Shown: positions 1-6,952 of the stretch, in pieces
Numbering within the stretch: position 1 is the stretch's first letter
Layout of the letters: every line of letters begins with the position of its first letter
NCBI RefSeq assembly: GCF_003626635.1
Contig: NZ_RAZT01000003.1
Location: 1-64,000, forward strand
Direction: 5' to 3'
Length of the DNA stretch: 64,000 nucleotides
DNA from: Micromonospora musae
GTDB taxonomy: Bacteria > Actinomycetota > Actinomycetes > Mycobacteriales > Micromonosporaceae
The notes under the pieces: model-generated
What the model saw: only the letters and a program-made list of their open reading frames with translations
The model's database searches: none
What the model was told of the DNA's origin: nothing
Position numbers and translations under genes: made by a program

Positions 1-102
1 GCCCGACTCAAGCGCCACCGCGGCGTGGCCACCCGCTACGACAAGCTGGCCGTCCGGTTCCAGGCCGTCCTGACCATCACCATCATCTGCGAATGGCTCT
101 GA
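1..102 (+). CDS. IS5-family transposase, C-terminal end (partial)
   Basis: The window opens inside a reading frame whose last 33 residues run from ARLKRHRGVATRYDKLA to ITIICEWL and stop at 100-102. This tail, with RHRGVATRYDKLA followed by a hydrophobic ITIICEWL end, is typical of DDE transposases of the IS5 family. The catalytic domain lies upstream of the window, so intactness cannot be judged. The bases just after the stop (about 103-127) read like the terminal part of such an element, but the left end is not visible, so the inverted repeat cannot be confirmed. The next recognisable sequence, from about 131, belongs to a different transposon family. Confidence 0.75.
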   Translation, partial: ARLKRHRGVATRYDKLAVRFQAVLTITIICEWL

Positions 103-130
103 CCGGGCTTATGAAACACGCCTTAGGGCA

Positions 131-397
131 GAGCTTGAACGTATCCGCACCGGTAAACGCTGTGTTTTCGCGATGCGGGACGTGTGCGCCGACTTCGAGG
201 CCGAGCTGGTCGAGTTCAACGGCGAGAACAACCACGTCCACCTGCTCGTTAACCACCCGCCCAAGGTGGCCGTGGCCCGGCTGGTCAACTCCCTCGAGGG
301 CGTCTCCTCAGGCCGGTTGCGGCAGGAATTCCCCGACCTCGTGCGGCACTATTACCAGGCCAACAAACGGTGGTCGGGCTCGTACCTCGCAGGCTCC
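131..397 (+). pseudogene. IS200/IS605 TnpA (Y1 transposase) fragment
   Basis: This frame encodes MRDVCADFEAEL, then VEFNGENNHVHLLV and RLVNSLEGVSSGRLRQEF, ending near WSGSYLAGSV. It matches the core of the small HUH/Y1 transposases of IS200/IS605 elements. The HUH motif is visible as HVH in NNHVHLLV. The part with the catalytic tyrosine (normally in an RQYIEQ-like helix near the C-terminus) is missing. The N-terminus is also abnormal: about 14 residues before MRDVC do not align with the usual beta-strand and look like an internal deletion. No accessory TnpB is present. It is a dead remnant inserted next to the IS5 end and abutting a truncated host gene. The 3' boundary near 397 is estimated from where similarity stops. 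Confidence 0.8.
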
Positions 398-529
398 GTT
401 GTCCTTCGCGGATTTTCCGGTGGCGGTCGACGCGGCGGTCCCCCGTGGCGCGGCGGCGGTCGTCGGACCGAGGATGGCCGGAGCCGCCACACCGGCGGCC
501 GCGCAGAGCACGAAGGTTCTCCGCTTCAT
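398..529 (-). pseudogene. 5' fragment of a Tat-exported protein gene
   Basis: Reading the minus strand from ATG at 529 gives MKRRTFVLCAAAGVAAPAI, a twin-arginine (KRRTFV) signal peptide with an Ala-rich hydrophobic core. An AxA-type cleavage region (TTAAAP) and an Ala/Thr-rich linker follow. After about 44 residues the sequence runs into the IS200/IS605 fragment, so only the export signal survives and the mature enzyme is lost. An alternative start 18 bases upstream (MHVNIACMKRR) is possible; neither has a clear ribosome binding site. The missing gene cannot be identified from the signal peptide alone. Confidence 0.55.
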
Positions 530-596
530 GCAGGCAATATTGACATGCATGCCGGCTCGACAGGGGCCGGCGGGCCGGCGGGCCGATGACCGTTTC

Positions 597-914
597 TCAG
601 AGACGCACGTCGAGCAAGAGAGGCGCCTCCACCTCGCCGTCGAGCACCTCGGCGAGAACGGCCTTGTGTTCGGCGTCGATCGGGAAGGGCGAATCCCGGA
701 AGGCCTTCGCGGCCGCCTCGTAGTCGGCACACTCCACGACGTAGACGAAGACCGGTCCGTCCGCTGTCGAGAGCAGGAGACCCTGTTCGTGGGTGACGCC
801 TTCGTTCACGAAGGTCTCCCGGATCTCGTCGGCCCGGCGCATGCCCTCGGCGAGCCAGGCCTTGAGCCGGTCGACCTTCTCCGGCCGCACCCGCGACACC
901 TTGATCTTGATCAT
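597..914 (-). CDS. Small DUF6176-like protein
   Basis: A 105-residue protein beginning MIKIKVSRVRPEKVDRLKAW and ending LDGEVEAPLLLDVRL. It has the length and beta-alpha-beta look of the dimeric alpha/beta-barrel superfamily (ferredoxin-like fold) and resembles actinobacterial DUF6176 proteins. A substrate cannot be named. I chose ATG 914 over ATG 920 because GGAGAGG lies six bases before 914 but directly abuts 920. It stands alone: downstream is the Tat-gene remnant, upstream about 600 bp without a convincing gene. Function unknown; family assignment is by recall of the sequence pattern. Confidence 0.7.
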   Translation of the reverse strand: MIKIKVSRVRPEKVDRLKAWLAEGMRRADEIRETFVNEGVTHEQGLLLSTADGPVFVYVVECADYEAAAKAFRDSPFPIDAEHKAVLAEVLDGEVEAPLLLDVRL

Positions 915-1083
915 CGACATCCTCTCCACCGCGTGCGGGACCGCCACGGCCGACGAAGTTCCCGAGCGGAGCGGCCTGACCTGGTCAGGCTAGGTCACCA
1001 CCGGCTTTCGGCTTACGGAGTGTGACGCGGGACATCCCACCCCCACGTCCAACGGATGGGAGGTCTGGGGTCGGCCACGGTTG

Positions 1084-1287
1084 CTACTCGTTCCCGGCCA
1101 GCCGATGCGACAACCAGCGGTTAGCTGGATGGAGCGCGATGGCAGCGAGGTACTCGTCCAACTGGCGAGACAATCGCGGCGGCGCGTCGGCACCGGTCGC
1201 CGGCGGGCCGTCGTCAGGCGTCGTGTCGGCTCTCGCTGAACGCCTCAGCTCGCCGCGTCTGATCGATTCGGCAACCACGCGACTCAC
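1084..1287 (-). CDS. Possible small hypothetical protein
   Basis: A 67-residue frame beginning (GTG)SRVVAESIRRGELRRSA and ending ANRWLSHRLAGNE has protein-like composition: charged N-terminal helix, short linker, amphipathic C-terminal helix. Its GTG start overlaps the TGA of an upstream frame ending HVAISYALGEVGLV (GTGA overlap), as in translational coupling. The upstream frame does not look like a real protein, however, and there is no Shine-Dalgarno sequence. It may be the remnant of a longer gene. Not recognised. Confidence 0.25.
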   Translation of the reverse strand: MSRVVAESIRRGELRRSARADTTPDDGPPATGADAPPRLSRQLDEYLAAIALHPANRWLSHRLAGNE

Positions 1288-1422
1288 ACTAGGCCAACCT
1301 CACCGAGCGCGTATGAGATGGCAACGTGCCCTGGCTCGGCAGGTCGTCGCTGTCGACGGGACTGTGGGACCCACGTCCCGGGCGGTGTGATGGACGGCCG
1401 GGCAGTTTCGCAGGTGGGCCGG

Positions 1423-1442
1423 CTGGCGGGCCGGCCCGCCAG
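1423..1442. terminator. Perfect 20-bp GC-rich palindrome
   Basis: CTGGCGGGCC is followed directly by its reverse complement. It lies about 110 bp downstream of the stop of the minus-strand lipoprotein gene and may act as an actinobacterial terminator hairpin without a T-tract; with no loop it would have to open a few pairs. It could equally be a protein-binding palindrome. Confidence 0.35.
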
Positions 1443-1553
1443 GGGGCTCATGCGGCAACACCCTTGGCCGCCGAACAGGCCGCCGCCGCGCAGCGAGCCT
1501 GGACTGACGTTTCGAGCAGGTAAGGCCAAGTACCGGGGCGGGAAGGCACCCGC

Positions 1554-2180
1554 TCAGCACCGGCCGGCGAAGAATGAAATCGTGACCCGGACCGGCGGCT
1601 TGCCACGCTCGGTGATGTCCAGCGGAACGCACCGGTGGCCGACCACGTAGAAGCCGCCGACGTACGCGGTGTCAAAGTCTTGGCAGCCGTGGAATGTGAC
1701 CGACTGAGCGGGCTCGTAGGCCCAACTCTGCCCGTACTTGAGCCCGACCTTGTGCTTGATCGAATTAGGTACGGCAACCGTCACCACGGCGCCAGCCTTG
1801 ATCAGAGCCCCAACCTTGTAGCTGTCGCGCTCACCGCCGTTGAAGCCCGCCGGGTCGGCCGTGGCCCAGCTCCGCAGGCCCGGCCAGGAAACGGAGCCGA
1901 CGATGAGATCGTCATCGGTCGGCAGACCACTGGACTGCATGTGTGCCTCGTTGCTGGCGCAGGCGATCGATCGAGGTGTGGCGAGTGTTCCGGCCGCCTT
2001 CGCGGTGCTGTCGGGTCCATCGCTCGTGGGTCCGGCACTCTCAGACGGAGTGCCGTTGGGTGCAGTGCTCCCGGGTCCGGTGGTCGACGGGACTGGTGCC
2101 GGGGGCTTGCTGCTGCAGCCGCCCAGCAGCAAGCCAGCGGTCAACGCTGCCGACCAACGAATGCCCGGTGCAAGCGCCAT
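1554..2180 (-). CDS. Putative secreted lipoprotein, unknown function
   Basis: A 208-residue protein. The N-terminus MALAPGIRWSAALTAGLLLG leads into a lipobox (LLGGC, Cys about residue 22), so it should be diacylated and anchored outside the cytoplasmic membrane. A Ser/Thr/Pro-rich linker of about 40 residues follows, then a compact domain with four cysteines (IACAS, FHGCQDF, GHRCVPL, FAGRC at the C-terminus) that could form two disulfides. ATG 2180 is preceded by GAGGAC at suitable spacing. The folded part contains SWPGLRSWATADPAGF and YVGGFYVVGH, which I do not recognise. No operon partners. Confidence 0.75.
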   Translation of the reverse strand: MALAPGIRWSAALTAGLLLGGCSSKPPAPVPSTTGPGSTAPNGTPSESAGPTSDGPDSTAKAAGTLATPRSIACASNEAHMQSSGLPTDDDLIVGSVSWPGLRSWATADPAGFNGGERDSYKVGALIKAGAVVTVAVPNSIKHKVGLKYGQSWAYEPAQSVTFHGCQDFDTAYVGGFYVVGHRCVPLDITERGKPPVRVTISFFAGRC

Positions 2181-2276
2181 GCGCCTGTCCTCTCTTCATT
2201 CCTCCGTCCGAAGCCATGGTTCCACAAGACCAATGCTGTTGACCGGCAGCAACGGTCATGACTGAACGTGATCAAG

Positions 2277-2423
2277 ATGTTGCTGCCGCTGTCGGTGGCC
2301 GTCATTTTCGGTAACGGCGGCATCAGCGAACTTGGCCGGCCCGGGCCGCGGCGACTGGTTCAACTCGCGGCGTTCGCCATGGCGCTGCTGCCCACAGTCG
2401 TCGCTGCGATGAGCACAATCTGA
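2277..2423 (+). CDS. Possible small membrane peptide or gene remnant
   Basis: A 48-codon frame, MLLPLSVAVIFGNGGISELG followed by RPGPRRLVQLAAFAMALLPT and ending AAMSTI. It has two hydrophobic stretches separated by an arginine-rich turn, consistent with a two-helix membrane hairpin or the C-terminal end of a transporter. A GTG nine bases upstream is an alternative start. No ribosome binding site is visible, so it may be a remnant. Confidence 0.25.
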   Translation: MLLPLSVAVIFGNGGISELGRPGPRRLVQLAAFAMALLPTVVAAMSTI

Positions 2424-3285
2424 CGATCGGCCGGGGCCGTGTCTGGCCCTGGCAGCCGTCCGACCCGCCTGCGATTGCTCTCAGCCTCGATCCATCGACG
2501 CGGTTACAGCTAGAATGCTGGCTGATCATTCCGGTCTCAGCTGGTGCGGCGGGTGCACGGGAGCCGCCGATCGCAACTATTTGGCGCCTGGTGTCGCGGT
2601 TCTTATCAACAACCCCTGCAGCACGAGAGTGTCGCCGATGTCGACCGCCTTCGATCACATCCTTTGCCGTCAGTCGCCGTGCAGCGGCGGGCGGGCGGCT
2701 ACCCCGGTTGGTCCTCGGGCCCGGCGCTGGGGTCTCGCTCCATTTGCCTACTGAAACCATCGTTGGGGACAACGATTGGCTGAGCAGGGGCGCGCAAGCT
2801 TCCCGTTCGCAGGTCAGGCGCATCCAGCCTGAAATCTTGGCTGAGAACCGACACGTCGCCACGAATCGAGTAGAACGGAAGCTCAGGTGCGGCGTTCTCG
2901 TCGCCTCGGTTGCTGTGCGGGTCAGGGCCGGGTCCGCAACTCCCCGACCCTGACCCCACCGTCCGGCGTGGACAGCAGGCGTCGCCGTGGCGAAGGCGTG
3001 CGCGTGGCACGTCGCCCACGCCGACTCACCATCACGAGCCGCCCGCATGCACTCAGCTCCATGTGCCCCACACCGAACTTCGTGCGCTCACGGCTCACCC
3101 CGAAGGGCCGCGAACGTCGGACCAGGTTAGGCACCGCCCGACGGGCCGGACAAGGCACGCCGCGGCGATCGCAGGGGTGATTACTGTCAACATCGAAAAG
3201 CGGCATGTCGACGTAACACGGCCGACGCCGTGGGCGCTGTTCCGGTTCGGGACGGGCCGTACTGCCCGCATCGGCGGCCGCGCGT
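2424..3285. other. About 860 bp with no supportable gene
   Basis: Frames on both strands remain open but show no consistent codon-position GC bias, no ribosome binding site and no recognisable domain. The stretch has lower GC than its surroundings in places (about 2500-2680 and 2740-2890), which fits decayed or transferred DNA bordering the insertion-sequence scars to the left. Confidence 0.45.
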
Positions 3286-3996
3286 TCAGAAGTGCCGGAG
3301 CAGGTCGGGGAAGGCGGCCAGACGCAGGACCCCGGAGTCGGTCGGATCCAACTCCTCGTCCTCCAGCACCCAGGTGTTCTCGTTCGGAATGAAGACCGCC
3401 TGCATCCCGGCAGCGCGGGCGGGGAGGATGTCCGAGCGCGGCGAGTTGCCGATCATCCACGCGTCGGACGGGTCGAAGCCGTGCTCACCGACGAGCCACC
3501 GATACGTGTCGACGTCCTTCTCCCGCACGATGTGCGCGGCCCGGAAGTGGTGCAGCAACCCGGAGCCGTCGAGCTTGCGCTGCTGCTCCTCGCGGTCACC
3601 CTTGGTCAGCAGCAGCAGGTCGTGCCGACCGGCCAACTCGTCCAGGGCGTCGGCCACCCCGGGCATCAGCTCGATCCGGCGCTCCACCAGCGCCATGGCC
3701 AACTCTTCGATCTCCCGCTGCTCGGTGTCGGTGGCCGGCCGCTCGCGCAACCGCTCCAGGCACTCCGCCAGGCTGCGCAGGAAGACCTTGCTGCCGTAGC
3801 CGTGTGCCACCGTGTTGGCCCGCTCGATGTCGTCGAGGATGGCCCGGATCTGGACCCGGTCGAGGGTGGGATGGTCGAGCCAGGCGAAGAAGTCGTCGAT
3901 CACCCGCTCGAAGACGAGGTTGTTCTCCCAAAGCGTGTCGTCGGCGTCGAAGACCAGCACCTGCGCCCGGCGGCGATCGTTCCCGTCCCACGTCAT
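3286..3996 (-). CDS. HAD-superfamily hydrolase
   Basis: A 236-residue haloacid dehalogenase-type phosphohydrolase. Motif I is VFDADDTLWE with Asp17 as nucleophile and Asp19 as acid/base. A helical cap follows (about residues 35-95). Motif II is in LLLLTKGD, and motif III/IV in IGNSPRSDILPARAAGM, near residue 195. The length suits cap-type C1 HADs, which hydrolyse small phosphate esters; the substrate is not evident. ATG 3996 is chosen because GGGAGG lies about seven bases upstream and the frame before it is not protein-like. It is monocistronic, separated by about 130 bp from the next gene. Confidence 0.85.
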   Translation of the reverse strand: MTWDGNDRRRAQVLVFDADDTLWENNLVFERVIDDFFAWLDHPTLDRVQIRAILDDIERANTVAHGYGSKVFLRSLAECLERLRERPATDTEQREIEELAMALVERRIELMPGVADALDELAGRHDLLLLTKGDREEQQRKLDGSGLLHHFRAAHIVREKDVDTYRWLVGEHGFDPSDAWMIGNSPRSDILPARAAGMQAVFIPNENTWVLEDEELDPTDSGVLRLAAFPDLLRHF

Positions 3997-4130
3997 CGGG
4001 TTCCCTCCCGTCCAGGCCGGTCCTCGGCCCGATGCCCCGACCACGCCGGCCACCCGGCGGGTCGGCCCGTTCCGGGCGGGGACTCTAGTCCACCGGCCCG
4101 CACCGGCCCAGCGAGTAACCGCGCGGCTAT

Positions 4131-4691
4131 TCAGGGCCGGGCGAAGAGCCGTTGGGCGATCAGCGTCTCCCGCTCCTCCTGCGTGCCCGGTCGCAGCCGC
4201 CCGCCCCGGGTCAGCATCACCAGACCGTGCAGGACGCTCCAGCCGACCTCGGCGAGGGTGTCCTGGTCCCGGCCGGCGGTCAGCGGGGCGAGCGCCGCTC
4301 GCAGCTCGGCGAAGGCGGCGCGCGGGGCGGCCGGAACCGCGGCGGCGCCGAGCGTCAGGTCGGGGGTGTGGGCCAGCATGGCGTCGTAGACCTCGGGATT
4401 GGCGTACGCGAAGTCGAGGTAGGCGCTCACCACGGCGGCCCAGGCCCGGCAGGGATCGGAGACGGCCTGGCGGGCCTCGGTGAGCCGGGTGGTGAGGTCG
4501 GCGAAGCCCCGCAGGGCGACCGCCGCGATGATCGAGTCAGGGTTGGGGAAACGCCGGTAGAGGTCACCGACGTCGACGCCGGCCCGCTCCGCGAGGCGGC
4601 GAGGGGTCACCGCGGCCCACCCCTCGATCTCCGCGAGCCGCGAAGCGGTCTCGACAATCAGCGCATCCCCGCCGTCGTCTGGTCCGGACAC
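4131..4691 (-). CDS. TetR-family transcriptional regulator
   Basis: About 186 residues. The N-terminal helix-turn-helix is recognisable in ALIVETASRLAEIEGWAAVT followed by RRLAERAGVDVGDLYRRFPN, the usual TetR layout with the YRRFPN recognition helix. The C-terminal ligand domain is helical and includes LDFAYANPEVYDAMLAHTPD, typical of the TetR_C tail with a WHG-like domain (VGWSVLHGLVML). The start is uncertain: GTG 4691 gives a typical N-terminus, ATG 4724 would add eleven residues; neither has a strong ribosome binding site. It is transcribed in the same direction as the FAD reductase 100 bp upstream and may control it, but no operator is evident. Confidence 0.8.
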   Translation of the reverse strand: MSGPDDGGDALIVETASRLAEIEGWAAVTPRRLAERAGVDVGDLYRRFPNPDSIIAAVALRGFADLTTRLTEARQAVSDPCRAWAAVVSAYLDFAYANPEVYDAMLAHTPDLTLGAAAVPAAPRAAFAELRAALAPLTAGRDQDTLAEVGWSVLHGLVMLTRGGRLRPGTQEERETLIAQRLFARP

Positions 4692-4791
4692 TCCGCCGAG
4701 CGTAGTGACTACCACGGAGCGCATCGGAGATGTGACGGATAGTCGACGAAGGGGTGGGCCGGTGAGAGCAGTGGCCCACCCCAGCCGCTCC

Positions 4792-6156
4792 CTAGATCCC
4801 CAGCGCGTTGAAGAGGTAGAGCCAGATCTCACTGCGCGTCGGGAAAGCCGGGATCGCGTGCCGCAGCCGGCGGACCGGGACCTCGCCGACGATCGCGATA
4901 GTGGCGGCGTGAAGGAACTCGGCCACCGCGGTGCCGGTGATGGTGACGCCGACCAGCACGTCACGCTCCTCGTCGATGAGGAACCGGCTCGTGCCGCCGA
5001 CCCCGCCGGCGTACGCCCCGCCCGCGTTCCCGTCGGTCGGCACGTCGACGACGCGTACCCGCAGCCCGGCCGCCTCGGCGGTCGCGGTGGTGTGCCCCAC
5101 CGCGGCGACCTGCGGCTCGGTGAAGATCACGCGGGGCGAGCCGAGACCGTCGGCCAGGTGGGTGGCGACCATGTCCCGGCCCAGGATGTCGTCGGCCGCG
5201 ATCGCCGCCTGGTACTTCGCCATGTGCGTGAACAGCGCGCGCCCGTTCAGGTCGCCCACCACGTACAGCCAGTTCACGCCCGGGATCCGCATCCGCTCGT
5301 CGACCGTGACGTAGCCGCGGGACTCCACACCGACGCTCGCCAGGCCGAGGTCGTCGGCCTGCGGCTCGCGCCCCACCGCGACCAGCACCTCGTCGGCGGT
5401 CACCGTGCTGCCGTCGTCCAACGTGACGGTCACCCGCGTGTCGTCGGCACGGCGGACGGCAGTCGCCCGTCGTCCGTCGCGCAGTTCCACGCCCTGCTCG
5501 GCGAGGGACCTGCCGACCTCGGCGCGGACGAAGTCCTCCTCCCGGGGCAGCAGCCCTCGCCCGCCCACCACCAGGGTGACGCGGGCGCCGAGCGAGCTGT
5601 AGGCCTGGCTCATCTCCGCGCCGACCACGCCGCCGCCGATCACGATCAGCGACTCCGGAATCGTGCCGGACGTCGTCGCCTCCCGGTTGGTCCACGGCTT
5701 CGCCTCGGCGAGACCGTCGATCGGCGGAAGGGCGGGGCGGGTGCCCCCGGCGAGGACGACGGCGAGGCGCGCCTCCAGGATCTCGTCGCCGACCGCGACC
5801 TGCTTCTCCCCCGCCAGCCGACCCCAGCCGCGGATCAGCTGGACGCCACGGTCGGTCAGCCACGGCAGCTGCCCGCTGTCGTCCAGGTCGCCGATGAGCT
5901 CGTCCCGGCGGCGCAGCACCGCCGGCACGTCCAGCGAGCCCACCGCGGCGGCGGCTCCCGGTACCCGGCGCGCCTCGGCGAGCAGCGCGCCCGGGCGGAT
6001 CAGCGCCTTGGACGGTATGCAGGCGTAGTAGGAGCACTCGCCGCCGACCTTGTCGGCCTCCACGATCGCCACGTCCAGGCCGGCCTCGGCCAACCGGCCG
6101 GCCGCCACCTCGCCGCCGGGCCCGGCGCCGATCACCACCACGTCGAAACTGAGCAT
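4792..6156 (-). CDS. FAD-dependent pyridine nucleotide-disulfide oxidoreductase
   Basis: A 454-residue flavoprotein of the dihydrolipoamide dehydrogenase/mercuric reductase family. Motifs in order: FAD-binding GAGPGG (residues 9-14); redox pair in GGECSYYACIPSKAL, that is CxxxxC as in dihydrolipoyl dehydrogenase; NAD(P)-binding VIGGGVVGAE; FAD-contacting YVVGDLNG; dimerisation domain ending in HAIPAFPTRSE, which carries the His-Glu pair of the active site. The residues between the cysteines (SYYA) differ from the LNVG or LNVP of lipoamide and mercuric reductases, so the disulfide substrate is uncertain. ATG 6156 follows a GAGG at nine bases. It stands alone, not beside 2-oxoacid dehydrogenase genes. 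Confidence 0.85.
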   Translation of the reverse strand: MLSFDVVVIGAGPGGEVAAGRLAEAGLDVAIVEADKVGGECSYYACIPSKALIRPGALLAEARRVPGAAAAVGSLDVPAVLRRRDELIGDLDDSGQLPWLTDRGVQLIRGWGRLAGEKQVAVGDEILEARLAVVLAGGTRPALPPIDGLAEAKPWTNREATTSGTIPESLIVIGGGVVGAEMSQAYSSLGARVTLVVGGRGLLPREEDFVRAEVGRSLAEQGVELRDGRRATAVRRADDTRVTVTLDDGSTVTADEVLVAVGREPQADDLGLASVGVESRGYVTVDERMRIPGVNWLYVVGDLNGRALFTHMAKYQAAIAADDILGRDMVATHLADGLGSPRVIFTEPQVAAVGHTTATAEAAGLRVRVVDVPTDGNAGGAYAGGVGGTSRFLIDEERDVLVGVTITGTAVAEFLHAATIAIVGEVPVRRLRHAIPAFPTRSEIWLYLFNALGI

Positions 6157-6202
6157 GCCCGGATCCTCGTCCACCCGGCCGGCCGGTCGCCCCCGGGGGT
6201 CT

Positions 6203-6224
6203 CCCTGGTCCCACGGGACCAGGG
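6203..6224. other. Inverted repeat in the divergent promoter region
   Basis: CCCTGGTCCC and GGGACCAGGG are separated by two bases. It lies between the start of the FAD reductase (minus) and the DUF308 gene (plus), in a 227-bp divergent spacer. It could be a regulatory site or an RNA hairpin in the reductase leader. Confidence 0.35.
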
Positions 6225-6383
6225 TCGCGGGCGGCACGACATCCGTGCCCGCCGGACCCTCGCCGGCCGGCGCGGCCGGTGCGGGACCAGGGATCGGGCC
6301 AGGGTCGTACCCGGGTACGGATGACGCTCGGGACGGTGAGAGTGGTCGGCGGAACCCGAACCGCAGAGAAAGTTGGAACACAC

Positions 6384-6926
6384 ATGCCCGCCCTGCTCCG
6401 CATCTACCTGATCCGTGGCCTCATCGCGATCGGCTGGGCCGCCGGCTTCGCCGCCGTGCATGACTCGCTCTCGACCCCCACGGTCATCCTGCTGATCGCC
6501 TACCCGCTCATCGACGTGGTCGCCTCGCTGCTCGACGCACGCGAGGATCCGGGCACCCCGGCCCGCAAGCTCCAGGTCTTCAACATCGCGCTCAGCGCTC
6601 TGGCCGCCCTCGGTCTCGGGCTCAGCGCGGTCGGCGGTATCGGCGCGGTGCTCTTCACGTTCGGCGCCTGGGCCATCGTCTCAGGCGTGGCGCAGGTCAG
6701 CGTCGCGCTGCGTCGGCGCACGCCGGAGCTGGGCCGGCAGTGGCCGATGCTCATCGCCGGCGTCCTCTCCGTGATCGCCGGCGCGACCTACCTCCCGGCG
6801 GCCGTCGGCATGGGCCCGAGCCTCGACATGCTGATCCTCTACACCGCCGCGGGCGGCACGTTCTTCGTCCTGCAGGCGATCAGTCTCGCCTGGCGGCGAC
6901 GCCGTACGCGCAGCCTCGCGGCCTGA
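6384..6926 (+). CDS. DUF308-type membrane protein
   Basis: A 180-residue integral membrane protein with about six hydrophobic segments, arranged as in HdeD/DUF308 proteins: IYLIRGLIAIGWAAGFAA, ILLIAYPLIDVVASLLD, NIALSALAALGLGLSAV, VLFTFGAWAIVSGVAQVSVA, MLIAGVLSVIAGATYL, and MLILYTAAGGTFFVLQAIS, with a basic tail WRRRRTRS. The role is unknown; E. coli HdeD is an acid-stress membrane protein, but this does not establish function here. The start ATG 6384 is the first codon compatible with the membrane topology; the ribosome binding site is weak. Confidence 0.75.
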   Translation: MPALLRIYLIRGLIAIGWAAGFAAVHDSLSTPTVILLIAYPLIDVVASLLDAREDPGTPARKLQVFNIALSALAALGLGLSAVGGIGAVLFTFGAWAIVSGVAQVSVALRRRTPELGRQWPMLIAGVLSVIAGATYLPAAVGMGPSLDMLILYTAAGGTFFVLQAISLAWRRRRTRSLAA

Positions 6927-6952
6927 GCGCGCGAACCGGCACCATCGAGGCG

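Larger units (their letters stand above)
948..1553. other. Gene-poor interval of about 600 bp
   Basis: No recognisable gene. The only organised elements are a possible small minus-strand ORF (1084-1287) and a perfect 20-bp GC-rich palindrome (1423-1442). Other frames open here have compositions expected from random high-GC sequence. Confidence 0.5.

Noticed and set aside
2323..3048. 241-codon minus-strand frame as a gene
   Set aside because: Composition and lack of ribosome binding site argue against it, and no domain is recognisable.
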